The notes: generated from the sequence alone by a model not told the origin. A stretch of DNA of 29,011 bases from a virus (IMGVR_UViG_3300013099_000065:1-29011); one strand, 5' to 3'. Numbered from the stretch's first letter, positions 16,801-24,268 are shown. Numbers and translations are program-made.

Positions 16801-17236
16801 TTTCGGTATATTTTAAATATGCTAAAATGCAATGATTTTGTTCAAAAATTTTATCTAATAATTTCGAGAATTTCAAGCCTCTTTTATTTAATTCTTTTTC
16901 GAGTTGCAATTTTCCTAAACTTGCCGAAATTGTAATATTTCCTTTTCCTAAAAGAGTATTTCTTTTGTCGGTAACAAGTAACTCTATAAGCTCACCAACG
17001 GCAACGTTGCCCAGCAAATCCAGCCCAACAGCTAAGGAATATAAAACATACTTGCAAGCGTTCCAAAGTTGATATATTAACATAAACGGCAAAGTAAACA
17101 TCTTTAAAAAGTTCCTACTTTTCCAGAAATAAAGCAACCCTAAAATATAAGTTGCAATGATTCCAACGCCTGACAATAAGCCAAACAAAATGAATGCCGA
17201 CAGAAACAAAATTAAGGGTGTTAATTCTTTTTTCAT
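16781..17236 (-). CDS. Membrane protein, 151 aa
   Basis: The first 75 residues are strongly hydrophobic, with likely membrane helices at about 6-25 (TPLILFLSAFILFGLLSGVG), 26-43 (IIATYILGLLYFW) and 47-70 (TLPFMLIYQLWNACKYVLYSLAV). The rest (GNVAVGELIELLVTDKRN...) is soluble. It starts 5 bp after TerL stops. Several Bacteroidota phages carry a multi-helix protein here. It may serve in lysis (holin-like) or in injection, but there is no decisive motif. Confidence 0.55.
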   Translation of the reverse strand: MKKELTPLILFLSAFILFGLLSGVGIIATYILGLLYFWKSRNFLKMFTLPFMLIYQLWNACKYVLYSLAVGLDLLGNVAVGELIELLVTDKRNTLLGKGNITISASLGKLQLEKELNKRGLKFSKLLDKIFEQNHCILAYLKYTENENKTK

Positions 17237-17241
17237 AATTC

Positions 17242-18636
17242 TTAAATATTGTAATTCAAATGATAATAGGTAACTATGTAACGTAAAGCATCTGGTATAT
17301 CTTTATATAGATCTTCGGGTTGTTCCGTTGTTTCGCCTGTAATATTGTTAGTTTTCCATTTATGATTATTAAATTCAGTATGTATTGGTATATCTGAATT
17401 GTGAACAAATATTTTATAGTTCTTTAAAATATCGTAACCGCTTAATACTGAATTACTCTTGCCCTCCTTTGACTTTGCGGGTATAATCATAATTCCTTTA
17501 TTTTGCAGTTCTGTTATTTTGTCGGCTCGGGCATTATCTGCCAAAACTTCAAATTGAAAGCCCGCCTTTTCTTTTACGATTTCAATTAAATTATGACTTT
17601 CAATATATCCTTTATAAACCAGCAACTTAATGTAAATCACATTAATAGATTTATTGATATTAACCTGTAAAAAGACCGTCTTACTACTTCCGTCTGGTTC
17701 GTCCGTAACATTACCGCCACCGCCAAAGTCCAAGCCGTAGCCTGTCCAAAAATCAATATTTGGCAAAGTTATATATTTTGTCCAAAGAATTTTATTTTTA
17801 AGTGTTTTACTTATGTTTTGAAAGTCTTTTACTTCGTTAAATATCAGACCCTCAGACTGTTCGCCCCACTCACCTAAAGCATATATTTTATAATCATTTT
17901 CGTTTAATTCTTTAAGTCCCTGTAAGTGAGCGATTTGATGTTTGTCAAAGAAACCTATTTTTTTATTTTTCGGGTGTGAAACTATCCAAAAATTATCTAA
18001 AAACGTTGTTTTAATTAGTATTGTATCTTTTTTTTCGTTTATTCTTACAAAAGAATTTTCGCTTAGTTCCGAAAATTCAATATCCTTTATTTTTTTCGGC
18101 AAGTCATACCAAATTTGCACGTCAATTAGTTTCTTTTTTATCCAATGTTTGCTACTAACAGGGTTCCAACTTGCTAAAATTTGCTGATTTTTGCGACCCC
18201 TTAACCGTTTATGTATCTGTGAATAATCTTTATAATAAAATTCCGTAAGTTCGTCAAGGTATATCTTTGTGAACTCCGAAATCCCCTTTATTCGTTCCGG
18301 GTTGTCCAGTCCCTTAAAACGAATACGATTATTATTTACTCTAATTTCATTTTCAATTATTTCATAAACTCCCGGCAAGTCATTTGCCAGCTTGTTGCTG
18401 AAACTTTTAAAATCGGAATAAATACTATCTTTTAAATCTTTACCAACCTTTCTCATTACTAGGGTGTTGTAATTCTTTGCAAGCGTTTCAATACTTAAAA
18501 TCTGCATTGCAGAATAAGACTTTGCAGAACTCGAGCCACCGTAAAATAATATAGTTCTTATATTACTATCATTCATGTATTTACGTAAGTGAAAATACAA
18601 AGGATTGAATAAGGTCGGCTCAAAATTTACTTTCAT
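17242..18636 (-). CDS. terL: Terminase large subunit
   Basis: A 464-residue packaging motor. ATPase domain: Walker A GGSSSAKS (33-40), Walker B KIYLDE (124-129) and the coupling motif SWNP (156-159). RNase-H-like nuclease: GYGLDFGG (299-306, Asp303), LADNARAD (365-372, Asp367) and KDIPDALRY (445-453), giving the expected acidic metal-binding residues. It cuts concatemeric DNA and pumps it through the portal. The ATG immediately follows the stop of the 91-aa gene. All key residues are present. Confidence 0.97.
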   Translation of the reverse strand: MKVNFEPTLFNPLYFHLRKYMNDSNIRTILFYGGSSSAKSYSAMQILSIETLAKNYNTLVMRKVGKDLKDSIYSDFKSFSNKLANDLPGVYEIIENEIRVNNNRIRFKGLDNPERIKGISEFTKIYLDELTEFYYKDYSQIHKRLRGRKNQQILASWNPVSSKHWIKKKLIDVQIWYDLPKKIKDIEFSELSENSFVRINEKKDTILIKTTFLDNFWIVSHPKNKKIGFFDKHQIAHLQGLKELNENDYKIYALGEWGEQSEGLIFNEVKDFQNISKTLKNKILWTKYITLPNIDFWTGYGLDFGGGGNVTDEPDGSSKTVFLQVNINKSINVIYIKLLVYKGYIESHNLIEIVKEKAGFQFEVLADNARADKITELQNKGIMIIPAKSKEGKSNSVLSGYDILKNYKIFVHNSDIPIHTEFNNHKWKTNNITGETTEQPEDLYKDIPDALRYIVTYYHLNYNI

Positions 18637-18912
18637 TTAGCGGGTTTTTATTTCATAATAATAGCACTTAGTTATATTTTCAAGTGCTGAATATCTATCA
18701 TAATAATCAATATATTTTTCTGCAAAAAGTTTTATACCGAAAGAATCCTCTTCATATTTTGAATAATATTTTTTCCATTTTTTTAGTAGTTTATTAAATT
18801 TTGTAACATATTTTGTAGCAGTTGTCTTATTTGCCGTTGCAAATATTTTTACAGTGTAAAAATCATCGTAAGACCCGCCATAATACTCGATTAGGTACAT
18901 TTTTTTTCTCAT
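18637..18912 (-). CDS. Small Tyr/Lys-rich protein between TerS and TerL, 91 aa
   Basis: A 91-residue protein very rich in Y and K (YYGGSYDDFYTVKIFATANK, then KKWKKYYSKYEEDSFG). Its start overlaps the TerS stop by one base and its stop abuts the TerL start, so it is translated with both. I do not recognise it. An insertion between the two terminase genes could be a packaging accessory or a small moron, and the sequence does not decide. Confidence 0.6.
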   Translation of the reverse strand: MRKKMYLIEYYGGSYDDFYTVKIFATANKTTATKYVTKFNKLLKKWKKYYSKYEEDSFGIKLFAEKYIDYYDRYSALENITKCYYYEIKTR

Positions 18913-19346
18913 TACTCATTATTTATTGCATCGTAAGTAATTGTAATATCACTATTTAGCGGTTTCCCTTTGGTTGTTATATCAGTTTCGGAGATGGTTT
19001 TTAAATTCCATTCTGAAAATTTGCGTTCTAAAATCCATGCCTTTGACTGCCAGCCATTTTCACCTTTTTTAAGTTTTTCAAGTAAATTTATTTTTTCTTT
19101 TACTAAGGCAGTTTTTATAAGAGTTGTAAACTCCTCAATTAAAGGGTTTTCACCTTGACTGATACCATGCTTGTATTCTTTAAATGTTTGGTATTTAATT
19201 TGCTGATTTACAGGCAATTCCAAATTTAACATAAAAACTAAATCCTTATCAGTCAAGTAGATAGCATTTTTAACCACCTTTTCGAGTGCTGTAATTAATT
19301 CTTTTGTTAGTTTCGAGGGTCTTCCGTTCTTTTTCTTTTTTTCCAT
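18912..19346 (-). CDS. Terminase small subunit (putative)
   Basis: A 144-residue protein. The basic start (MEKKKKNGRPSKLTKELITAL) is the typical opening of a DNA-binding HTH, followed by a helical middle (LTDKDLVFMLN...QTFKEYKHG) and the phrase GENGWQSKAWILERKFSEW (100-118), strongly reminiscent of terminase small subunits of Bacteroidota phages. It would recognise the packaging site and recruit TerL, whose gene follows after one small gene. The pac/cos site is expected near this gene but I cannot locate it. Confidence 0.75.
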   Translation of the reverse strand: MEKKKKNGRPSKLTKELITALEKVVKNAIYLTDKDLVFMLNLELPVNQQIKYQTFKEYKHGISQGENPLIEEFTTLIKTALVKEKINLLEKLKKGENGWQSKAWILERKFSEWNLKTISETDITTKGKPLNSDITITYDAINNE

Positions 19347-19363
19347 AATTACAAATATATCAA

Positions 19364-19690
19364 TTATTTATCAATTATTTTTATTATTACTTTATTTTCT
19401 TTTGAGTCCTTGTGCGTTTCGGTGCATATCTGTCTGTTTTCTTTGTCTTCTTTGAAAATTACATCCTCAAAAATTTTACAGTAATGGAAAGTATTCACAC
19501 TGTCCATTTTGCGACCTTTAAAATAGAAATCAAATTTAAGCGAATATCCGCCCTCTAATTTTAACCTTGATGCTGACAGTAATAATACTTGTAAAGTATG
19601 TTTAAATCGTGTCTTTTTACTCCAGTGGGCGGAGTTGTAAACGTTAAATGATAGCTTAGGAATATCTTTTATGATAATTTCATAATTCAT
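19364..19690 (-). CDS. RusA-like Holliday-junction resolvase (putative)
   Basis: A 108-residue protein, short like RusA. It has an N-terminal strand and an N-x-Y-N-x-x-H-W motif (16-23), a strand (YSLKFDFYFKGRK, 49-61), then D63-S-V-N66 with K72 and E75-D76, and a further acidic cluster (FKEDKENRQI), ending in a V-x-I-x-I strand. This order matches RusA family members, where a D-x-D-N...K...D pattern binds the metal. It would resolve recombination or replication junctions before packaging, next to the terminase genes. One of the usual Asp positions is substituted, so the call is tentative. Confidence 0.6.
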   Translation of the reverse strand: MNYEIIIKDIPKLSFNVYNSAHWSKKTRFKHTLQVLLLSASRLKLEGGYSLKFDFYFKGRKMDSVNTFHYCKIFEDVIFKEDKENRQICTETHKDSKENKVIIKIIDK

Positions 19691-19809
19691 TTTTTTATTT
19701 TTCTTATAAGAAATTTAATTGCGTCAATTATTGGGGATGACAACAAGTAAGCAATGCTGTAAATAATTAGCAAAATTACAAATCCATAATCTTTTAAAAA
19801 TTGTTTCAT
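19687..19809 (-). CDS. Membrane micro-protein, 40 aa
   Basis: The ATG at 19809 and the TGA at 19689-19687 overlap the RusA-like start as ATGA. The peptide (MKQFLKDYGFVILLIIYSIA...) has one clear hydrophobic helix (residues 9-28) and a basic end (FLIRKIKK). Start-stop overlap and clean topology support translation. Function unknown. Confidence 0.5.
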   Translation of the reverse strand: MKQFLKDYGFVILLIIYSIAYLLSSPIIDAIKFLIRKIKK

Positions 19810-19823
19810 AATAATTATTTTTT

Positions 19824-19859
19824 CGAGTTGCATTTTTTTTTCATTACGTAAAGCTCCGT
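19824..19859 (-). repeat. Dispersed inverted repeat, copy 1
   Basis: Read on the minus strand this is ACGGAGCTTTACGTAATG followed by A9 and TGCAACTCG. The same word with a few changes occurs on the plus strand at 26352-26386, inside the third attC-like site. It fills the gap between the 238-aa gene and the 40-aa membrane peptide. Confidence 0.6.
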
Positions 19860-19866
19860 ACTAAGA

Positions 19867-20583
19867 TTAATTAAAAAGGAAATGATTTATATCAAAGATT
19901 AACGAATTTATCATTAAAATATCATTAAAATTATCATCAAATTTATAATCATTTAAGTTTATTTCTAATTCTAATTTATCATCGTAAAAAAAACCAATAA
20001 TGTTTTTTTTGTAATCAATATTAAAAATTAATTCATTAGAATAAGTCGTGACAATTAATTTATTATTGTCTATTTTTGAAAATTCGTGATTTTTCATTTC
20101 ACGGACTTTTTCAAGATAAAAAGTAGGATTGTTATTTATTTTTTCAATTGCTTTTTTGAAAAAAACTATTGCCGTTTGAATAAAATTATCTATTATTTTT
20201 TTTAATTCCGTGAAAATTTCATTGTCAAATCCTTGCAAAAAAGTAAAAAATTGCTCGGCTCTTATTGATAAAAAATATTTATGAAAATTAGTTTTATCGT
20301 AAACAATTTCTATATATTTTTTCTTAAATAAGCCTGTATTATTTTCGTATTGACAAAAATAACTTTTCCTTTTCTTGCCCCAGTCAAGGTTTTTTTCAAA
20401 AGCATATCCTTTTACATCTTTGCATTCGGTAAAATACTCAACATCTTTTCCTTCAAATTCCATAGTATTTTTTTTCTTGTAAATTTTTGATTTATAATTT
20501 CGTATCTTGTCAAAAATCATTTTAGGAATTACTTGATTGAATTGGTATAGATATTCTAATTTTAATTGTTCTATTTGTTTCAT
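19867..20583 (-). CDS. AT-rich hypothetical protein, 238 aa
   Basis: A 238-residue protein, extremely rich in N, K, F and I, even compared with its neighbours. No motif recognised. Residues 127-155 (IIDNFIQTAIVFFKKAIEKIN) are amphipathic, and the C-terminus is a run of short beta strands rich in D and N (NELIFNIDYKKNIIGFFYDDK). It overlaps the upstream gene by 4 bp. The 35-bp repeat right after its stop, shared with a cassette end, hints at a recent acquisition. Confidence 0.5.
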   Translation of the reverse strand: MKQIEQLKLEYLYQFNQVIPKMIFDKIRNYKSKIYKKKNTMEFEGKDVEYFTECKDVKGYAFEKNLDWGKKRKSYFCQYENNTGLFKKKYIEIVYDKTNFHKYFLSIRAEQFFTFLQGFDNEIFTELKKIIDNFIQTAIVFFKKAIEKINNNPTFYLEKVREMKNHEFSKIDNNKLIVTTYSNELIFNIDYKKNIIGFFYDDKLELEINLNDYKFDDNFNDILMINSLIFDINHFLFN

Positions 20584-20768
20584 GATTTTATTATTTCTAT
20601 ATTTTCGGCATTGATTACTATTTTTTCTCCGTTGCTATTTTCTAAACTGTAAAAAGTCTTACCGTAAAAATCCTTGAACTCATTTAAAATTGTGAACATT
20701 TCACCAGCCACGAAATCATAATATTTAGTTCGTGCATCCGTTTTTATTGCGACTTGTTTAGTTTTCAT
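20580..20768 (-). CDS. Small hypothetical protein, 62 aa
   Basis: A 62-residue protein with a likely all-beta, SH3-like fold: residues 14-45 read TKYYDFVAGEMFTILNEFKDFYGKTFYSLEN, then EKIVINAENIEII. It lies 3 bp after the loader gene and overlaps the next by 4 bp. No known function; a small regulatory or protein-binding domain is possible. Confidence 0.5.
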   Translation of the reverse strand: MKTKQVAIKTDARTKYYDFVAGEMFTILNEFKDFYGKTFYSLENSNGEKIVINAENIEIIKS

Positions 20769-20771
20769 AAT

Positions 20772-21446
20772 TTATTTATTTTTCCTATAATCCTTGCCCT
20801 CCAATTCCAAAATATTAAACATTTCAGACATTCGACTGATTGTTCTGTCATCTACAATTGTCTTAAAGTCAGATATATATAAGTTTGAAGTTGCATGAGT
20901 TATTTTTCTGTATCTACTTAAAACTAAATACCTTATATCAATAATCGTATCAATTAGATTAATATCATTTCCGTAGTTCTTAACAAGAAAATTGCCCGAC
21001 CCTAAGTCATCAATTAATACAGGTTTTACGGTGGTTTTGTTGTTAGTTTTAATTGCTTTCAGTTCGTTAAGTGCAATATCTCCTTTGATTTTAAAGTCTT
21101 CTGAAAGTTCTTTAAAGTTGAATAAATGGTAAGAGTTTAATTGATTAATTACAGACGTGTAATGCTTAAAAATACGTTCTAATAGTAAACTCTTGCCACC
21201 TCCGACACTGCCAGTCAGTAATATGCCTTTGTTCAAACTTCCTTTAAATTCACTATTACCAGTGAAGTATAGGAGTAATTCTTTTAACAAATATTTATGA
21301 TTTGCAGTCATCTCATAGTTTGGCTCGTTTGATTTTATTAAATTCAAAATACCGTTTGCGTGTTCATTCCAGTTTACGGAAATTGATTTTATTATATTTT
21401 CAATTTCGCAATCTTGCCCTTTGGCAAAAATTTCTTTTATATTCAT
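20772..21446 (-). CDS. DnaC/IstB-type AAA+ helicase loader
   Basis: A 224-residue ATPase with Walker A GSVGGGKS (79-86), Walker B VLIDDLG (143-149), sensor 1 THATSN (183-188) and an arginine-finger region DDRTISRMSEMF (199-210). The order and length match DnaC-like loaders that open or deliver the replicative helicase. It follows the initiator gene by 3 bp, the usual phage initiator-loader pair. I see no phage helicase, so it probably recruits the host helicase. Confidence 0.85.
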   Translation of the reverse strand: MNIKEIFAKGQDCEIENIIKSISVNWNEHANGILNLIKSNEPNYEMTANHKYLLKELLLYFTGNSEFKGSLNKGILLTGSVGGGKSLLLERIFKHYTSVINQLNSYHLFNFKELSEDFKIKGDIALNELKAIKTNNKTTVKPVLIDDLGSGNFLVKNYGNDINLIDTIIDIRYLVLSRYRKITHATSNLYISDFKTIVDDRTISRMSEMFNILELEGKDYRKNK

Positions 21447-21449
21447 AAT

Positions 21450-22160
21450 TTAAAATTTATTTCGGTTCGGGTCTTTTGCTTTTTCTTTGTATTCTAATTC
21501 GTTTATGGAATTATACCCTTTAATTTGATTTTTCGAGGTGGCTTTTTCCTTGTCTTTTTTGAGCCAATTTTTGGCAGTAATGTAGAGACTTTTGTAATTG
21601 GTATTTTTTTTATAGTTTTCTATATTTTCTAAAACTTCATTTATTTGAGTTTCGGAATAATCAAGTTTTAATTTTTCAAAATCAATAATTGATAATTTTA
21701 AATGATTAAAACTTTTGTATATATTTTTATTATTATCATTATTTACATTATTATCTTTATTAACATTATTAGTAGTTGTTAGTTGTTTGTTATTTGTTTG
21801 TTGTTTGTTTGTTATTCGTTTGTTAGTTGTTTGTTGCTTGCCTTGTTCTACTTGTTGGTAACTATCATAGTTTAAGATAGTTATGGTAGTGTTTTTGTTT
21901 GTTGTTTTTACTGCAATTTCTTTTGAGCGTTTTAGTTTTCCTATCGAAGTACGTAGCTTTTGGTTTGTTAGCCCAAGTTCTGCTTCTAAACTTTTCAAAC
22001 TAGTAATAAAAGACCCTCTTTTTATTATATTACCTTGCCAGCTTTTATCTTTAAAATTCGCATTTAAAAGGCAGTGTATAAACAGACTTTTAGTATTGGT
22101 ATCTTTGTACCATTCCCAATCTAAAAGGCTTCTATGTAATGCTATATATCCTAAATTCAT
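21450..22160 (-). CDS. Replication initiator protein (lambda O/DnaD-like)
   Basis: The start is taken at 22160 (MNLGYIALHRSLLDWEWY), because the longer frame from 22214 would run through a structured leader and the T9 run. N-terminal domain: residues 1-80, with the characteristic YIALHRSLLDWEWYKD and a winged-helix (SLEAELGLTNQKLRTSIGKLKRSK). Residues 107-147 are a low-complexity N/T/Q/K linker. C-terminal domain (150-205) ends NYKSLYITAKNWLKKDKEK, as in DnaD/O-type proteins that hand over the loader. Iteron-like repeats lie inside its own gene. Confidence 0.75.
   Translation of the reverse strand: MNLGYIALHRSLLDWEWYKDTNTKSLFIHCLLNANFKDKSWQGNIIKRGSFITSLKSLEAELGLTNQKLRTSIGKLKRSKEIAVKTTNKNTTITILNYDSYQQVEQGKQQTTNKRITNKQQTNNKQLTTTNNVNKDNNVNNDNNKNIYKSFNHLKLSIIDFEKLKLDYSETQINEVLENIENYKKNTNYKSLYITAKNWLKKDKEKATSKNQIKGYNSINELEYKEKAKDPNRNKF
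21712..21842. other. Candidate replication origin inside the initiator gene
   Basis: Bases 21779-21842 form a run of repeated TTTGTTA/TTTGTTG units (for example TTTGTTATTTG, TTTGTTAGTTG and TTTGTTGCTTG). Next to them is a nearly pure A/T stretch (21712-21772, TTATTATTATCATTATT...) that would melt easily. Lambda has its origin iterons within the O gene in the same position relative to the linker. The repeats also encode the linker, so they may be low-complexity coding only. Confidence 0.4.
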
Positions 22161-22177
22161 AGCTATTAATATAAAAA

Positions 22178-22253
22178 TCCGGCACAAACAAAAAAAAACG
22201 GAACAACAAGCCAACCAAAGCTATGTAACCGTTTAAATTTGTCCGTTGCCGGA
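22178..22253 (-). promoter_or_regulatory. Structured 5' leader of the initiator gene, possible attenuator
   Basis: On the minus strand, between the promoter at 22309-22339 and the initiator ATG, TCCGGCA (22253-22247) pairs with TGCCGGA (22184-22178), and nested inside AAACGG (22234-22229) pairs with CCGTTT (22201-22196), with a 27-nt loop. The inner stem is followed by T9 and the outer by TTTTT, the layout of a regulated terminator. No known riboswitch is recognised. Confidence 0.45.
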
Positions 22254-22308
22254 TATACTATGTTTATTAATTCTGTTTTCATTTGGTTGTTTCGTTGTAT
22301 TACACTCA

Positions 22309-22339
22309 CAAAATTAGTAATTAAATTTGATTACACAAA
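22309..22339 (-). promoter_or_regulatory. Consensus Bacteroidota promoter for the initiator operon, with palindrome in the spacer
   Basis: On the minus strand TTTG (22339-22336), 19 bp, then TAATTTTG (22316-22309): an exact match to the TTTG-N19-TAnnTTTG consensus. The spacer contains a near-perfect 18-bp palindrome, GTAATTAAATTTGATTAC (22317-22334), which would be an effective repressor site. Start point expected near 22302, giving a leader of about 140 nt. Confidence 0.7.
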
Positions 22340-22341
22340 CT

Positions 22342-22560
22342 TTAGTTATCTTTTTTTTCACTTAATATAGTCTTAATCCCATTCTTACGGTCACCAATCC
22401 AAATGTAATTATCACACTCTACATGATTACCAGTAAGCGTTTTAACGTCAATAGCTATTTGTAAAATAGCAGTTAAATCAGTTATAAAATTATTAAGATT
22501 AGATTCATTAACTACATTAATCATATCTTGTATTGTCGATATTTTATATTCCTTTTTCAT
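22342..22560 (-). CDS. Small hypothetical protein, 72 aa
   Basis: A 72-residue protein (MKKEYKISTIQDMINVVNESNL...). Predicted helix 9-40 and a short beta end (ECDNYIWIGDRKNGIKTIL). It starts 1 bp after the methyltransferase stop and ends next to the promoter of the replication operon. No family recognised. Confidence 0.55.
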   Translation of the reverse strand: MKKEYKISTIQDMINVVNESNLNNFITDLTAILQIAIDVKTLTGNHVECDNYIWIGDRKNGIKTILSEKKDN

Positions 22561-22561
22561 A

Positions 22562-23329
22562 TTAAAATAAAGTAGGGTTGGTTTTGTAATTAGTTATTAA
22601 TATTTCGGTTCTGCGGTTCTTTAAATTGTGTCTTTCTCCTATTGTTATAATATTTAAGTTTCTTTTTTTTGCTTCGGAAATTACAAATTCATTGTCAAAT
22701 TCAGATATTGCAAACTTACATCCTGTTTTCTCTAAACTGTCATGCAGTCTTAAATGGTCGCTTTTTTCAAATGAATTACTATAATTGTTAGCCGTTCCAA
22801 TATATGGCGGGTCACAATAAATAAAAGAGTTTTCAAGCTCTCTGGGACGCTCTGGATTAAAATATAAATGTTTTAAAAATTTATCAAAATCTTTATTCTC
22901 AAATCTTACGTTTTGCAAAAAATCAAATGTTTTTTCTAGTCTATCAGTAATTATTTTTTTTGAATTATCATAGACTTTTCGCTGGATATTTCCCGAAGTA
23001 GTTTCTAAAAAATTGCTTAAAAATAAAAACCGCAAAGCCCTTTTTATTGGGTCGGTTTCTTTGTTCTTTTTCCAGTAATTTAATAAATCAGAATGTATCG
23101 GCATAAGATAAAAAGCCTTTTCAAGTTCTGTTTTATTATTCATAACAACTTGAAATAAATTGAATACATCGCTGTCCAAGTCATTCACAATGTTATATTT
23201 TGCCTTTGGCTTATTGAAAAACATCCCGCCAGCACCAAAAAAAGGTTCAATATAAATTTTGTGCGGTGGAAAATATGCTTGTATCTTTTTAGCTATTTTC
23301 TTTTTATTTCCTAAACGTCTTAAAATCAT
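22562..23329 (-). CDS. D12-class N6-adenine DNA methyltransferase (Dam-like)
   Basis: A 255-residue enzyme with the AdoMet motif IEPFFGAGGMFF (27-38), NDLDSDVFNLF (49-59) and the catalytic motif DPPY (173-176, in IYCDPPYIGTANNYSN). The order and length are those of Dam-type class alpha methyltransferases. It transfers methyl groups to adenine in DNA, probably shielding phage DNA from host restriction or marking replicated strands. No partner restriction enzyme is present. It lies in the early leftward operon, 8 bp after a small basic gene. Confidence 0.95.
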   Translation of the reverse strand: MILRRLGNKKKIAKKIQAYFPPHKIYIEPFFGAGGMFFNKPKAKYNIVNDLDSDVFNLFQVVMNNKTELEKAFYLMPIHSDLLNYWKKNKETDPIKRALRFLFLSNFLETTSGNIQRKVYDNSKKIITDRLEKTFDFLQNVRFENKDFDKFLKHLYFNPERPRELENSFIYCDPPYIGTANNYSNSFEKSDHLRLHDSLEKTGCKFAISEFDNEFVISEAKKRNLNIITIGERHNLKNRRTEILITNYKTNPTLF

Positions 23330-23337
23330 GTTATTAC

Positions 23338-23523
23338 TTATTTATTTATTCGTCTTAATATCCTGTCTAATAAACCTTTTTTTTCGCGAATACGCTTATA
23401 CTCATTAATGTTTTGAGTCATCTGCCTATTGAATTTTTCACCTTTTCTCTTGCTTCGGGGGGTTCTGTCAATTAAAGATTTTGTCCTGTCAGCAATTCTT
23501 AATAATTTATCTACTTTTTTCAT
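23338..23523 (-). CDS. Small basic hypothetical protein, 61 aa
   Basis: A 61-residue protein with high Arg and Lys content (SLIDRTPRSKRKGEKFNRQM, then EYKRIREKKGLLDRILRRINK), predicted helical. It may bind nucleic acid. It is part of the early leftward operon before the methyltransferase. No family recognised. Confidence 0.5.
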   Translation of the reverse strand: MKKVDKLLRIADRTKSLIDRTPRSKRKGEKFNRQMTQNINEYKRIREKKGLLDRILRRINK

Positions 23524-23530
23524 AATAATA

Positions 23531-23719
23531 TTATTTATAAAATTTCAAATCTAAAAAATCGGTTATAATTGCATAAGAAAAAATTAAAGTGTATGCAATA
23601 AAAAAGAATTGTAACCTTTGGTAATACAATAGATTAGCAAGTATTAATACTAAGTAATTAATTGCTATTAGTCTTTTTATTAGATTATTCATATTGGAAT
23701 ATTTTTTTTCAATAAACAT
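23531..23719 (-). CDS. Small membrane protein, 62 aa
   Basis: A 62-residue protein with two hydrophobic helices (LIAINYLVLILANLLYY and FFFIAYTLIFSYAIITDFL) joined by a short loop. The start at 23719 overlaps the upstream gene by 11 bp; an internal Met at 23692 is a possible alternative. It could be a superinfection-exclusion or host-envelope-modifying protein, typical of small early phage membrane proteins, but that is inference. Confidence 0.5.
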   Translation of the reverse strand: MFIEKKYSNMNNLIKRLIAINYLVLILANLLYYQRLQFFFIAYTLIFSYAIITDFLDLKFYK

Positions 23720-23951
23720 TTTTATTTTTTACTTTTATAAATTCCACCAATTCGAGCAAAATAAATTCAGATTTTTTATCTAATTTATCAACTATATAAG
23801 ATATTTGGGTTTCTAGTAATCGCTTATCTCTGTTTGTGTTATGGAGTCCCGCACAAAATCCATTAATAAGGTCTGCTTGCACAATATCATCGCTGGCCCC
23901 TATCTCGAATCCTATGACTCCCGCAATTTTCTCAACGCTACTTTTTATCAT
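23709..23951 (-). CDS. First gene of the leftward early operon, hypothetical, 80 aa
   Basis: An 80-residue protein (MIKSSVEKIAGVIGFEIGASDD...), predicted helical with a central VQADLINGFCAGLHNTNRDKR segment. It follows the operator-linked promoter at 23995-24039 by a 40-nt leader. No motif recognised. As the first early gene it could be a regulator or antitermination factor, but nothing in the sequence shows this. Confidence 0.55.
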   Translation of the reverse strand: MIKSSVEKIAGVIGFEIGASDDIVQADLINGFCAGLHNTNRDKRLLETQISYIVDKLDKKSEFILLELVEFIKVKNKNVY

Positions 23952-23994
23952 TTTTCTTTTTTTTTAAGTTTAAATTCAATTGTTATAATTTTTA

Positions 23995-24039
23995 CAAAGA
24001 TAAAAACATAAATAGTATTTACAATATGTTATGTAACAT
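23995..24039 (-). promoter_or_regulatory. Leftward early promoter with operator
   Basis: On the minus strand the palindrome ATGTTACATAACAT (24039-24026) is followed 23 bp later by TATCTTTG (24002-23995), a TAnnTTTG -7 element. A TTG lies exactly 19 bp before the -7. It is the best promoter of the operator set, with both boxes present and the operator directly abutting the -33 box. Confidence 0.7.
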
Positions 24040-24072
24040 GCTGGGAAATCGTATTTTTAAATATATTTAGAT

Positions 24073-24080
24073 TTAATTTG
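24073..24080 (+). promoter_or_regulatory. Weak rightward -7 element for the 24112-25439 operon
   Basis: TTAATTTG is a seven-of-eight match to TAnnTTTG, about 30 bp before the zinc-ribbon gene. No good -33 box. The operator at 24026-24039 lies 33 bp upstream, so the spacing differs from the other operator-linked promoters. Confidence 0.35.
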
Positions 24081-24111
24081 CAAAAGAATTAATAAACTAA
24101 AATTATAAAGA

Positions 24112-24267
24112 ATGGAAAATATTGAATATATAGAATGTGAAATGTGCGAAAAAGAGTTTGACAGTGATTATGTTAATAATGATTTTAATGGTGTCTTTTG
24201 CCCTGTCTGTCAGTCCGAACTATTGCAAGATGACAAAGATATGCAAGCAACCTATAAAAGCCTTTAA
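24112..24267 (+). CDS. Small zinc-ribbon protein, 51 aa
   Basis: A 51-codon frame starting MENIEYIECEMCEK and ending ...CPVCQSELLQ, with two Cys pairs (C-E-M-C at 9-12 and C-P-V-C at 30-33) 17 residues apart, a zinc-ribbon pattern. A longer reading frame overlaps it in another phase and is judged false. Small phage zinc-ribbon proteins often bind DNA or host proteins. It is first in the rightward operon, just after the divergent promoter region. Confidence 0.65.
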   Translation: MENIEYIECEMCEKEFDSDYVNNDFNGVFCPVCQSELLQDDKDMQATYKSL

Positions 24268-24268
24268 A

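Noticed and set aside
22161-22214. An initiator start at 22214 (a hydrophobic, Cys-rich extension)
   Set aside because: It reads through the structured leader and T9 run; the start at 22160 fits the known family opening.
24137-24268. An upstream extension of the 75-aa gene, starting at 24137
   Set aside because: It overlaps the 51-aa zinc-ribbon gene in another phase, and that gene has a better start, spacing and Cys pattern.
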